A stretch of 64,000 nt of DNA from Cyclina sinensis. Its lineage: Eukaryota; Mollusca; Bivalvia; Venerida; Veneridae. A program made the position numbers and the translations under genes. This document shows, piece by piece, positions 23,601 through 34,378 of the stretch. A model generated the notes under the pieces. It was not told where the DNA came from and made no database searches. It worked only from the letters and a program-made list of their open reading frames with translations. Within the stretch, counting starts at the first letter, position 1; every line of letters starts with the position of its first letter. The stretch covers positions 23,625,929 through 23,689,928 of the forward strand of contig JAAONU010000006.1 in the NCBI GenBank assembly GCA_012932295.1. Reading direction: 5' to 3'.

Positions 23601-26600
23601 CTCAGCCAATCACCAAGACTTAGTTTCTCTACCAAACACATCACTCCAGAAACAAGAGGGCCATGATGGCCCTATATCGCTCACTTGAGTATGACTGCTT
23701 TTAACAAAGTTGTTATGGACCTGGTTAATTGACCCCAGATGACCCATATTCGAACTTGAGCTAGAAATTGTCGAAACAACCTTTCTGACAAATTTCCAGG
23801 TTATCTGAACTAAAAATGTTACCTCTAGAGTGTTAACAAGCTTTTTCCATATTTGGGCTCTGACCTAGTTTTTGAACCTAGATGACCCATATTCAAACTT
23901 GAGCTAGAAATCATTAAAACAACCTTTCTGACAAATTTCCAGGTTATCTGATCTGAAAATGTTACATCTAGAGTGTTAACAAGGTTTTTTTTTCCATATT
24001 TGGGATTTGTGACCTAGTTTTTAACCCCAGTCTGAAAATGTTACCTCCAGAGTGTTAACAAGGTGAGCTTAAAATCTGGATATTACAGGGTTATAACAAA
24101 TTTATTGTAACTAAAATTAAATACAGATTTAAGGAGGATAAACAATAGTTTTGCACTAATCCTTAGATTAACAGCTTGTTCTGATGACTTTATCCTTATC
24201 CAGCTAAAATTCTTAAATGGATGTGTCTTCTTAATTTGGACAGACCCTTTTTAGCACCAGTTTTATACTAGTGTTAAGTAAAGACTTCCTCACTGCATGC
24301 TATGATCAGTCACATAAATGATCATGGTGTGCAATGGTTAGAAAAACAAAAGACACCAGCTGATTACTTAACTAGTGAAAATGTTTCATAGTTCTCAAAA
24401 GGGAAACAATAATAACAGTCTTTTGCATCACATCTATTGCTTTCTCAAATAACAGGAAAGTAAATCTGTCTGCATACTGCACATTGCAGAATTTCAACAC
24501 ATACTCAGATGTCTTAAAGCTTTTGTTATTCACAGAGACATCACACTGTCTGCAAAGTGCAAATCAATGCAAGAGGATTGACACAACTGTAAATGTGTTG
24601 CGTTTTGAAACAGAAATGTCTTAGGCAATTTTGTGTAAGATATAAAAGGATTTATACAGCAATAAACAACTGGCAACACAACACTTTATTGTCAAATGTA
24701 CAAAATAAAATCCTTCAATATGGATAAAAACAAAGAGCCACAACTCCTGATCGAGAGCATTCTCTGGAATTATTTCTCTTCCAAAAATTAATTAGTTAGT
24801 TATTTTACAAGGACTGGGAAGCGAATTCTTGCAACTTAAATTAATCCTTCTTGATGAGGATTACTTCCTTATTTTACAATAATTTGGAAACAAGCTCTTC
24901 AAACTTGTATTAATCTGCTCAATGACTGTTTCCAAACTAATACTCACACCTAAGGTGTGGAATGCTGAAAACAACTGGGCATTCATCATTGATAAGATTT
25001 GAACCAGCAACCTAATCATGCTTTATGCTTGAAAAAGTCTACTTAGATCAGTTTGACACACATATTTTTTTGGTAACCAGTGACTGTAACAAAATTTTAA
25101 AAGCAACCACAGATGCTGCAAAAATGTTCAAATGTGCAAATCTTCAAGGTTAATACAGCATAACTTGATTAAATGTGTAATAAATATCTTGAAATTCTGG
25201 TGATATACCAATGCAGGTGCATTTAATCAAAATACTAGCCCAACCGTTTTCGAAAGAATAGTTCTGGGAGAAATATTTCAGAATCTTTGTGTGATTACTG
25301 AGCTATTATTGTTTAAAGGATGAGCCAAGATAAATACTTCCACCATTACATAAAATCAAAGCACTGAGAAAACCATAAACAATTACATTTAGATCAGACA
25401 AAAAATAAGCGTTTTTGCTTGTAATAAGATAACGTAGCCAGAGAAAATACCATTTTGTTTTCAAGGCAAATGTCAAGTCATTCACTGCTGCCTCAAGGAC
25501 AGAGACACTGTAAATATATGTGATTTGTTAGCAATTAAAACTACATTACACCTTGCGAAGTTACCACCTAGCAGTCTTGTCTACTTCAGTGTAAAGCAAA
25601 TGTGCACTTATACCGGCTTTTCACTCAACACTTTTATCCGACCATTTTTGGGTTACTGAGAGTCAGTTACAAAATCAGTTGGTATTTACAAATACTCTAC
25701 TCAAACTTATATGATGCAATCTTAGGGAATATTGTTATCACCTGGACAATTTCTCATGTTTTATGCAGCCCCTAATATCATGAATTTCCTTATCTGACTG
25801 ACAGGCAGTGATGTCACAGAATGTATATTTCAGACACTGAAGCAACATACTTTGATACTGCAAGGTGTAACAGTCGTTTTCCATTTCAAATAAAGTTAAT
25901 GTTTTATACGTGTAATAAGTATACAATAGGTTCAACTGCAAAAGGTCACTAATTGCGATACATGGAGGAAACTACAAAAGGAACTGCCACCATTTATAAA
26001 ACACTGGAATATTGACAGCCATGTCTGTTGTTAACACATATCTGTCTCACATAAACATCTGACACATATCAACAAACACTGTTTAATACTAAATACTGTA
26101 AAAATCCTTGTAACAAATATAAGAAATTTTTATAAGGACTATGCAAATGAGCATTGTTCATTCTAAAATTTATTTGTTACAGGGATATTGACACTTACTG
26201 ACTGAACATTAACAGTGCAGTCACTGATTAGCTTACGTGGATGGCCAGCACTGTTTACATGGATGACCAGCACTGTTTACATTGATGGCCAGCACTGTTT
26301 ACATGGATGACCAGCACTGTTTACATGGATGGCCAGTACTGTTTACATGGATGGCCAGCACTGTTTACATGGACGACCAGCACTGTTTACATGGATGGCC
26401 AGCACTGTTTACATGGATGACCAGCACTGTTTACAAGGATGGCCAGCACTGTTTACATGGATGGCCAGCACTGATTACATGGATGGCCAGTACTGTTTGC
26501 ATTGATGACCAGCACTGTTTACATGGATGGCCAGCACTGTTTACATGGATGACCAGCACTGTTTACATGGAATAACAAGAGCAAACAAAGAGTAGATTAA

Positions 26601-29600
26601 CTGTGGGAACAGCTATCCACTAGCATTCAGTGAACATATTTTTTCCCTAGTAAAGTGAAAAAGGAACACCCTGAGAATCTGACATCTAAATATATAATAT
26701 TTTTAAATACATGTATATAATATTATTCTTAAAAGATGTAATAAACAACTAAATAAGAACAAAAATCATTGAATATTAAACTCATCATTACTGTTTGGTC
26801 TTACTGTGCACCAAAATACAAATGAATGGCAAGCAGACAAATTTGCCGTTGTAATATCATTGCAGACACACATAGAACAAGGCATACTGCAAATATGATG
26901 CCTATGATACTGAAGTTTTGATCAGCTGTCTTACACTCCATCCAGTGTAACAGAGTACACCAGTCTTCTGACAAAAGTCTTTCAGAACATCCAAACATTT
27001 ATACTAACACTCAAACAAATAAAAAAAAAGTTTCCTGTATTACATTACTGTACTTTACAAGTGACTTCCAGTATTTTAGCTTAGATCTATTATATTTTGT
27101 GCTATTTTTTATTGAACTAAATTCATCATCTGCTTTACTCTCCTGCGCATCGGTCGAATGTTTCACTTTCTTGCCTCTGCTAAAATTCAATTTTCAGAAC
27201 GATATTTTTATTTTTAGACAGGGAAATCCACAGTTACTTTTCAGCCAATCAGTGACTAGCTTACAACGAAATGTCCATACATACAAATAACAACCCAAAA
27301 TGTAAACAAACAATGCATGTCTGCATGTGACTTACGTATTTCACTTTTCAATGTGATTTTTAATATGTATACGTAAATAAACCAGTAAAACTATCAAAAA
27401 GGTTAAAATCATGATGGTATGGTTGTTTTTAGACGTTTAATTGCTGTATTAAGGTGTTAACGTAAACGCATAGTTGAAATGTGTTTACAAAATTGTCAGA
27501 AAACACCCATCTATTTATAATTTTTGGAATCACAGGATCGTTTAAACCAATGAAAAATGGTTTAAAGATTTTTCGGTTTTGGGGATATTGGTACACTTTC
27601 ATTGGTTGCTTAAAAGTTCATTGTAAAGGTCAATATCATAAATCTACCCTTATTAAAGCAGCGGTGTGAAGTAACGGTAGTGTATTCATTTAGCTGCTGA
27701 GGGAGCATACATCTGCTTCAGCAGACTTTAGTTTGTTCAGGTCATGACCTATTTACTTATTAAAGATTCTGGCAACGTTTATGGTGTCTTAAAATAGCAA
27801 GTTTATAAATTCTGGATACAGCTGGAGGCTAGATAAAATGTGACATAAAATTTAGAAAGAATAAGCTTCTCTTGGCTGTCATTAAGATATAAACATAAGC
27901 ATTTAGTAAGCAGTGACCTTTGTGCTTTGTTAAAATGTCTGACTACAAATCAGAATAATGAATTGCTCCTGTATATGGTACATTTTTTAATCTGCTAAAT
28001 AATGGATTTTAAAATTAATATGGTGAGCAACTTGAGTAGTGTAACACAATTTGGCAGTGTGATCTAATTGTGTGGCATGTGTCCAGTTTACAAGGCAATT
28101 TAATGAGGATTCTGAGACAACCAATCCATCATTTTTTTCAAAGCACTGATAAACTAGCACTGTCTAGGTGTCTATATTAGCATCCAACCAGAACCAGGGT
28201 CTCTTCTACTTGCTGTTAAAGCAGACAGTCTGTCGAATAAATCATGTAAAATCATATGATTCCTACCAGAAACAAGATTATTACAGATTATTAGAGTATC
28301 TTTGCAGACAAATTATCCAATCTCTTAACCTTTCCAACAAAGAACAGACCATGATAATCAATTATTAGTCTCCTTGCCACACAAACTCCACTTGTACCTT
28401 CCTGGACTGGAAACATTTGTCTAATAGATGAAGTCTCAAATGCAAGTGGAATCATTCACTCAACACCTTAGGATATGTAAGCTGAAGAAATTAAAAAAAT
28501 TGGTAACTATCTGAAATCAATTATTTTTCTTCAGAATTAAAAACAATTTCAACATCGTTAGCTTTTATTAAAACTGGTAAAAGAAGTATTACAAGCATTA
28601 TAGTGAAAGACCTCCAGCTTGAGAAAAACATTTCTCTATTTCATCATGGTTTGACCGTAATCTTATCAGTCAGGCTGTATCTAATGTACTGCACTGTCTC
28701 TTCAGACTGATCAACTGCAAATTTAAAACATGCCTGTTCACATCATGCAGGTTAGTGTGTCAGTCTATCTCTCTTTCTTTTCCTATGACAGTTATGTCTC
28801 TGTGCTTATAAATATTAGAAATGAACCATTGTTAGCTTTTTCCATAACTTTATCCCACTAATGTTGGCAAGAAAACATTAAACAGAAACTGCTCTCCATG
28901 CTAAAAGATATTTTGCACAGTTCCTGAGAATTCCATGCGCCAGAACACATTATCTCACAGGTTCATACAATATTCAGGTGAAAAAAAATTCTGTTAAAAA
29001 CAGGAACATTAAATGACTGTGATAGATCACTTTTTTAATGCCAAATTACAAACAACTGGCTAAGTTTCCTAAGTACATCTCTAGTGAATACTGTTTCAAC
29101 CAAAGGTACCCTTTTTTCCATTTCAATTTCTGTTGTCTATTTTTTATGTTTTGATAAAATAAAGGGAACTAACTCCAATGTAGTCTAGTATCTCTACCAG
29201 GTTACAGCTGATACTGATATACACAGCTGTCAGTGTCTACATAAGATCTGGTATCTGACAAACTGTCAGTCAAATCCTGTCTACATGTAAAATGTAATAT
29301 ATAAGCAATTATATTATATTACAAGTAATGTTTAGTTCCAGACAAAATGATTTAAGTCATACTGTTCCATCTACTGGACTGGTGACGTTCAGAAGACGTT
29401 ATTCAGGGATTGTGAATATGATCCCCTGCACCTCCTCTAACAAGATTTAAACTGAGGTCCTGTGTATTGGTGCTACACACTGAACTTAATATGCAGGGTG
29501 CATCACTTGAATAGGATGCACTTCTCCCAACAACCTAAAATAACAGAACTCTTCAGTGGGGTTGATCATACAGGAAACAAGTACAGGTGACAAATATACT

Positions 29601-32600
29601 CAATTCAAAAAGAAAAATCTCTTTACTTTTATACAAAGCTTCTGATAACAAAATGCTCTTAACTGACAATAAGCTCACCGCAGAATGGCATCTTTGCAGT
29701 GGAATCATGTAGCCAGTTACATAGCTAAAATGTTACTGATATATTATTCCCTGAAGGTATTTTCAAAATCCAACATTTAATCAACTGAATGAGTTCCTAA
29801 CTATGCAGCCTTGGACATGCCATATCTGCTATATAAACTGTTTATTATATGTGCCTTTAATAACAGGAAATCTTCTGGATATATTCAATCTCCTTATCTA
29901 TCTTCCTAAAGTCATACATTCCCATAAAAACATTTTACCATCCAGAAAGATAACCATTGTTCCTGTATGGATACAACTGTAATTCATCAAACTTAATCTT
30001 CTAGTGCCTTTGGCAGTTCTGTTTTTTTTTTCTGATATGTCTGACCAAAGTCTTCCAATTTCTGTCTTGCTGTTCTTTTTAATGAGCTAAGTCAAAATGC
30101 TACCAGATGCAATGGCAATAACAAGAATTATGGTGTATATATATAAAAACAATAATTGGTCTATTCAGTGTGTTTCCCTAGAAATGGAAGATATGGTAGA
30201 TGACAACAAGATAAATGTAACAAAAAGTATGGTACAGTGGCATAGATGTGACATGTATAGCTTTTATTTATGTTGTGGTAACAAGAAAATATGTGGTGGT
30301 AACAAGATATTCGGTCGTGATACACTCGGACCCCGTTACTACATGCCCCGTTATAACGCTAACCTCAGTATAACGCTCAATGGTCATGGCTCCCAAAAAA
30401 ATTTAAAAAAGAAAAAGAAAAAAATGTACCTATTTTTCACCGACCATAATTATTTTACATGCATATCTTACGTGCTGTATCCATAACAACGCTTGTTTAA
30501 TGTGTCAGCAAAGTACAATTAACTATGTAATTAGGACGCCCTAGGGCGGGAAAAGTGTGAAAAGCATGCAAAGTCTGGCGTTAATCCGCTTCTTTGTTCG
30601 TTGTGATCGATGATCAGTCAGGTATCAAACTGTTATGAAAACCTCAAATTCGAAGCTCTGACGCACAAACATCGATGAACTGAGTAACAAACACAAGCCG
30701 AAAATCTGTTTAAAAACCTTGCAGTTTTTAAACGGCACAAAATTCATTGTATCTCGCGAAGATATTACAGGACTGCATCTAAGAATATGAGAGTTTTGGT
30801 CAGTGTTTACTTTATTACAGTGCAGCGTTACACATTGCAACTTACCGATTTTCACGGTTTTACTTACGTCCTGTATCCATAACAGTGCTTGTTTATTGTG
30901 TCAGCGAAGTACAATTAACTGCATAATTAGGACGCTCCAGGGCGGGAAAAGTGTGAAAAGCATGTAAAGTCTGGCGTTAATCCGCTATTTGTTCGTTGTG
31001 ATCGATGCTCAGTCAGGTATCAAACTGTTATGAAAACCTCGACGCACAAACGTCGATGAACTGAGTAACAAACACAAGCCGAAAATCTGTTTGAAAACCT
31101 TGCGTTTTCTATCATCCGGCACAAAGTTCGTTGTTTCTCATGAAGATATTTCAGGACTGCATCTAAGAATCTGAAAGTTGTCTTTCAGTGTTTACTTTAT
31201 TACAGTGCAGCGTTACACACTGTAACTTACCGATATACTTTCGTAACGCTTACGCCGCGGTTTTCCCGGGAATTGTAACTAGATAGTATGTCATGGTAAC
31301 AAGATATTAAGTTGTGTTATCAACAAAATTAAGTCATGGGAATGAGATAATTTTACCAGTCACAGTAGTCATTGTTCTAAGTGGCGATTGAGGTCAGAGA
31401 CTCTTACATAATGTTGTATTTTCATTATGGCTACACATACAAAGAAATCGTTCAGGATTTCAGAAGATGGTCCACTAGCAATGTTTCATGCAAACTTTCA
31501 GAAATTTCATTCAAGAAGAGTTAAAAATTTTGTTTAGAAAAAACTTTTCAGTGTTAAATATAATTATGATCCCATGGTGTCAGGCCAGAAATTCCAGCCA
31601 TTGCATAAAGGGCAAGCGCAAACTATTCTGACTGATTAACTATGTTGTTCCCTCGACTTAAAAATCTTGTTACCACGACTTACTTATCTCACCACCATGA
31701 CATAATATCTTGTTACCATGACTTAACTATCCCATTAGCACCACTTAATTATCTCATCACTACAACATATTATTTCATTACCATGACTTAAATAAACAAG
31801 AGGACCATGATGGCCCTAGATCGCTCACCTGAATACTCTGTCTTTGGGTCTGCTATTGAGCAAACATCAGAAGCTTCTTTAAGATTCTCCATATATAAAT
31901 CTATATGAATTCAAGTGACCCCCAAGTAGAGCCAATTTTCACTCAAGGGGCAAAATCTGAACAAACTTGGTAGATGACCTTTAGCTGATGCTCCATTACA
32001 AATATCTAAATTCTTGGCTTTGTGGTTTCAGACACCAAGTTTTTTTTAAAGTTTTGCCTATATAAGCCTATGTAAAATCAATTGACCCCAGGGGCATAAT
32101 TTGAACAAACTTGGTAGAGGTCCCCTAGACAATGTTAACTACCAAATCTTAAGGCTCAGGCCTTGTTGTTTCAGACAAGAAGATTTTCAAAGTTTTCTCT
32201 ATATAAGCCTTTGTAAAATTAATTGACACCAGGGGCAGGGTCAAATTTGACCCCATGGGTATAATTTGAACAAACTTGGTAAAGGTCCACTAGACAATGC
32301 TACATACCAAATCTTAAGGCTCAGGTCCTTGTGGTTTCAGATAAGAAGATTTTCAAAGTTTTCCCTATATAAGCCTAAGTAAAATCAATTGACCCCCGGG
32401 TGGGGCCAAATTTGACCCCAGAGGTATAATTTGAACAAACTTGGTACAAGTCCACTTGACAATGCTACGTACCAAATCTTAAGGCTCAGGGCCTTGTGGT
32501 TTCAAACAAAAAGATTTTCAAAGTTTTCCCTATATAAGCCTATGTTAAATAAATTGACCACCTGGACGGGGCCAAATTTGACCCCAGGGGTATAATTTGA

Positions 32601-33771
32601 ACAAACTTGGTAGAGGTCCACTAGACAATGCTACATACCAAATCTTAAGGCCCAGGGCCTTGTCGTTTCAGACAAGAAGGTTTTCAAAGTTTTTTGTTTC
32701 AGTTGCCATTGCAACCAGAGTTCTTGATTGAATTCAATTCTTTGAATAACTTTGTTAGAGCTTTAAGCAAGGAATAGTCCAGGCATGTTTTGCAAAGTTG
32801 GCTTAGGAGGAGTTGTTCAAGTCAAATTGTTGACGATGTACACCGCACAATCAATGATCCCAATAGCTCACCCTTGAGCACTTCGTGCTCAGGTGAGCTA
32901 TAAGCTACATGTCATATCTATGCCACCGTAGTATGGCAATAATTTTTTCTATCTAAATAAATATGCGAAGTCACATATCCATTTATCATTATGAAGACAA
33001 TAATAGATCTTAAATGGTATTTGATCTGTCTCACCTATCAGCTTAGCATATGCTTATACATCACCAGCAATGTTGTTTTTCAGAATTTTTGACAAACTCA
33101 CAAAAAAGTCATTAAAATCAATTTGGGCTATGGAAAGTAGTGAGTTGCTGGCACTGAAAAGAACTTAAAGATTAAAGCAACTGCCATCTTAAAACACATT
33201 TAATGTCACATTCTTATCCATTTTCTCAAAAATACATGTCTCTTAAAATTTCTGTATTAATGATGAACAAGTCCACAACCCTCTAGACACATGGTAACAA
33301 GTAGGAATAACAGGAAGTATATCAAAAGATAACAATAATCCTAATAATATCCTCTGAATTTAAAAAGCTCTATGCTTGATAAAAGAACATTATGTGCCAC
33401 ACAAAAGTGGTGCTATAAGTTATTTTGAACACATACAAACAATGTCATTTTCCAAGTTACCCAGCTTGTAGCAGTCTGTTTATGCCTGTGTAACCAGTAC
33501 AGACTATGGTCAGTCTGCACATCCATGCAGTTTGATCATGACCTACACTGTTTTCTACAACAAGCTTTTAATAAATTCCACAACAAATATTGATCCAAAC
33601 TGAGAAAAAGACAAATCTATTTTAGAAATAAAGGGTAATTAAGGTCTAATTAAATGAAAGTCTACCTTTGGATTTCTTCTTCTTTCCTGTGTTTTTCTCC
33701 TTGCTGTTGTTTAGATCTCTCTCCTCTGAACCAGGTTTGGGAGAGTGCTGCTTGCTGCGACCACATCCCAT
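17643..33771 (-). CDS. C1orf21: C1orf21-like small membrane-anchored protein (whole gene, 4 coding exons)
   Basis: Joining 33666-33771, 21189-21379, 18864-18980 and 17643-17699 on the minus strand gives a complete 156-residue protein; all junctions are GT/AG with matching phases (1, 0, 0). Seen: N-terminus MGCGRS, fitting the N-myristoylation pattern MGxxxS, with Cys3 available for palmitoylation; a lysine-rich stretch at about residues 30-39; a proline run at 70-73; and a C-terminal block SQIAFFEMLDQKIEQGEDY (124-142). Known: vertebrate C1orf21 (about 121 residues, DUF4612 family as I recall) also begins MGC and ends with FFRMLDEKIEKGRDY followed by an acidic tail. Inferred: a peripheral membrane protein held by lipid plus basic charge; the biochemical function of the family is not known to me. 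It is longer than the vertebrate protein, the extra length lying in the basic/proline-rich middle. There is no transmembrane segment. Introns are 12.3, 2.2 and 1.2 kb. Confidence 0.85.
18163..18404 (-). mobile_element. tRNA-derived SINE, copy A
   Basis: On the minus strand it begins with a degenerate tRNA-like head (GGTTCAGTCGTAATGCACAG as A-box region) and ends AAATAAACTCAA. Shares the body blocks GCAAGATACAGAAAGCATCC with copies at 18591, 39565 and 53334. Confidence 0.7.
18591..18852 (-). mobile_element. tRNA-derived SINE, copy B, beside exon 3
   Basis: The minus-strand head CTGGTCTAGTGGTAATGCAT has A-box character and a degenerate B-box follows (GAGATTGTTCC); the tail is ATAAATAAACTCAA. 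Its head starts about a dozen bases into the intron after exon 3 of the C1orf21-like gene, leaving only the GTATGTATGTGTG donor region between. Confidence 0.8.
18864..18980 (-). CDS. C1orf21: C1orf21-like exon 3 (residues 100-138, conserved core)
   Basis: Exactly 39 codons, phase 0 at both ends, acceptor GTTTGTTCCAG and donor CAG|GTATGT. It contains the diagnostic SQIAFFEMLDQKIEQ, aligning with the SQQEFFRMLDEKIEK block of vertebrate C1orf21, preceded by RLSVPPNREVKEF. The predicted helix FFEMLDQKIEQ is amphipathic. A SINE sits about a dozen bases inside the following intron. Confidence 0.9.
18981..21188 (-). other. C1orf21: Intron 2 of the C1orf21-like gene
   Basis: 2.2 kb, AT-rich, with T/A homopolymer tracts around 19370-19515 and a 21-bp minisatellite at 20831-20976. 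No exon recognised inside. Confidence 0.7.
20831..20976 (+). repeat. 21-bp minisatellite, about 7 copies
   Basis: Unit TGTTCTAGTGTGTTGCCACA plus one base. Because 21 is a multiple of three it gives an uninterrupted heptad (CSSVLPH), but there is no other coding evidence. Confidence 0.9.
21189..21379 (-). CDS. C1orf21: C1orf21-like exon 2 (residues 36-99)
   Basis: The acceptor TATTTCTTCAG precedes the exon and the donor ATG|GTGAGT follows it. It enters in phase 1 (completing a Gly codon) and leaves in phase 0. It encodes a hydrophilic, low-complexity linker: a KKEN/Gln/Ser-rich part, then a short stretch with LLAKM, then a proline run (KPPPPNLNG), then QTVLLLDIDYP and a His/Lys-rich end. This middle region is the least conserved part compared with what I recall of vertebrate C1orf21; the exon is assigned by splice phase and continuity rather than by similarity. 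Confidence 0.8.
23650..24070 (+). mobile_element. GGCCATGATGGCC family copy, 3' truncated
   Basis: Begins CAAGAGGGCCATGATGGCCC, then ATATCGCTCACTTGAG. The body has repeated blocks of GACCCATATTC..CTTGAGCTAGAAAT and AGAGTGTTAACAAG. The body corresponds in opposite orientation to 52237-52792. Confidence 0.8.
24990..25075 (-). mobile_element. SINE relic with B-box
   Basis: The minus strand reads GCTGGTTCAAATCTTATC, a good pol III B-box, preceded by a weakly tRNA-like stretch. Too diverged to bound. Confidence 0.35.
26235..26572 (+). repeat. 22-bp minisatellite, about 15 copies
   Basis: Unit ATGGATGGCCAGCACTGTTT plus AC. Copies vary mainly between GATGGCC and GATGACC, which tend to alternate. 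A 97-residue open frame runs through it (repeating WMASTVYMDDQHCLHG) only because the unit has no stop in any of the three frames used. Confidence 0.95.
30270..31790. mobile_element. Nested composite: GGTAACAAGATATT arms around a GC-richer element
   Basis: The outer arms contain repeats of TGGTAACAAGATATT (30275-30315 and 31285-31350 on plus, 31660-31790 in inverse), suggesting a TIR element with repetitive arms. Between about 30320 and 31275 lies a CpG-rich piece opening CTCGGACCCCGTTACTACAT then CCCCGTTATAACGC, like pogo/Tigger-type ends. Edges are approximate. Confidence 0.5.
30470..31235 (+). repeat. Direct duplication of about 380 bp inside the composite element
   Basis: Two copies (about 30470-30860 and 30870-31235) share GTGTCAGC(A/G)AAGTACAATT, GGGCGGGAAAAGTGTGAAAA, TCTGGCGTTAATCCGCT and CAGGACTGCATCTAAGAAT. 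They diverge by small indels, so the duplication is not recent. Confidence 0.85.
31795..32901 (+). mobile_element. Full-length GGCCATGATGGCC family element
   Basis: The left end AACAAGAGGACCATGATGGC is followed by CTCACCTGA; the right end is a hairpin GAGCAC-TTC-GTGCTC (32876-32890) followed by AGGTGAGCTATAAG. The core is about five tandem blocks of about 160 bp, each with CTTGGTAGAGGTCC..AGACAATG and a TTTTCAAAGTTTT segment. No coding capacity. Confidence 0.8.
33465..33600. mobile_element. Hairpin-MITE copy
   Basis: CAGTCTGCACATCCATGCAG and the following TGATCATGACCTACACTGTT match the family at 10731 and 61095. Edges uncertain. Confidence 0.5.
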
Positions 33772-33843
33772 GGTTTTTAAGATGAGCCTCATCGAGCCTG
33801 GTTGTCACGTGCACAGACTCGTGCTCCTCTGCTCTAAGGTTAC
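33666..33843 (-). CDS. C1orf21: C1orf21-like exon 1 (5' UTR end plus residues 1-35)
   Basis: The ATG lies at 33771-33769 in a strong Kozak context (ACC before, G after). I chose it because it yields MGCGRSKQHS, a myristoylation start expected for this family. Coding runs to 33666 and ends in phase 1 at AAAG|GTAGAC. Upstream, 33772-33843 is 5' UTR preceded by a long pyrimidine tract and CAG (33844-33846), so at least one non-coding exon should lie further up. The acceptor is duplicated in place: CAGGTAACC occurs on both sides of the T-tract, so the exact 5' edge is uncertain. A 70-residue open frame across the same stretch is a shadow in another frame. Confidence 0.85.
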
Positions 33844-34378
33844 CTGAAAAAAAAAAAAAGGTTACCTGCAGCAAAAGTATAAAATGCGATCAAGTGCTGA
33901 AAACCTTGAACCAAGGATTATCACTAAAGATAATATAGCCACCATTGCCAGCATAATATATATATAGTCAGTTTTTCACGCATCAGTCACCAATTAAGAT
34001 CTATTTTAATTGTTAATTTTGAAAAAGCATATAAGAATCTAAGTACCGTACATATGATTTGTGGTACTTAAGGAAGTTGATGTGAATGACTTAAATCACT
34101 CACTTGAGACAACAATAACTTTCCTAAGAAAGCTTTTCAGCATGTAACCATATTTTATCATGCCATTACTATGACAACTGCCTGATAAAGCCTGTCTGAG
34201 AACAGCAACCTTTCTCAGTCAGTGACTTGAGAACACTTTTCCATGCTTAAACCTATGGAAAAGTCAGAGTACATCAGATTTTTCAAGCACCTCCCACTTT
34301 TTGCCGGACTACTTTCACAATGTAAACAGCTTAAAGCATTGCAAAAAATAACAGATAAAACAGCCTAAATAAAACATA

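Larger units (their letters stand above)
21380..33665 (-). other. C1orf21: Intron 1 of the C1orf21-like gene (12.3 kb)
   Basis: Holds dispersed elements (23650-24070, 30270-31790, 31795-32901, 33465-33600), a 22-bp minisatellite (26235-26572) and a SINE relic near 24990-25070. 27.0-30.2 kb shows nothing recognisable apart from short AT-rich frames. No internal coding exon could be confirmed. Confidence 0.65.

Noticed and set aside
26282..26575. 97-codon plus-strand frame
   Set aside because: Entirely minisatellite (22-bp unit without stops).
30097..30486. 129-codon plus-strand frame
   Set aside because: Crosses into the CpG-rich inserted element and a lysine homopolymer; no coherent protein.
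33662..33874. 70-codon minus-strand frame over exon 1
   Set aside because: Different frame from the MGCGRS start; it reads through the acceptor and donor and is a shadow of the real exon.
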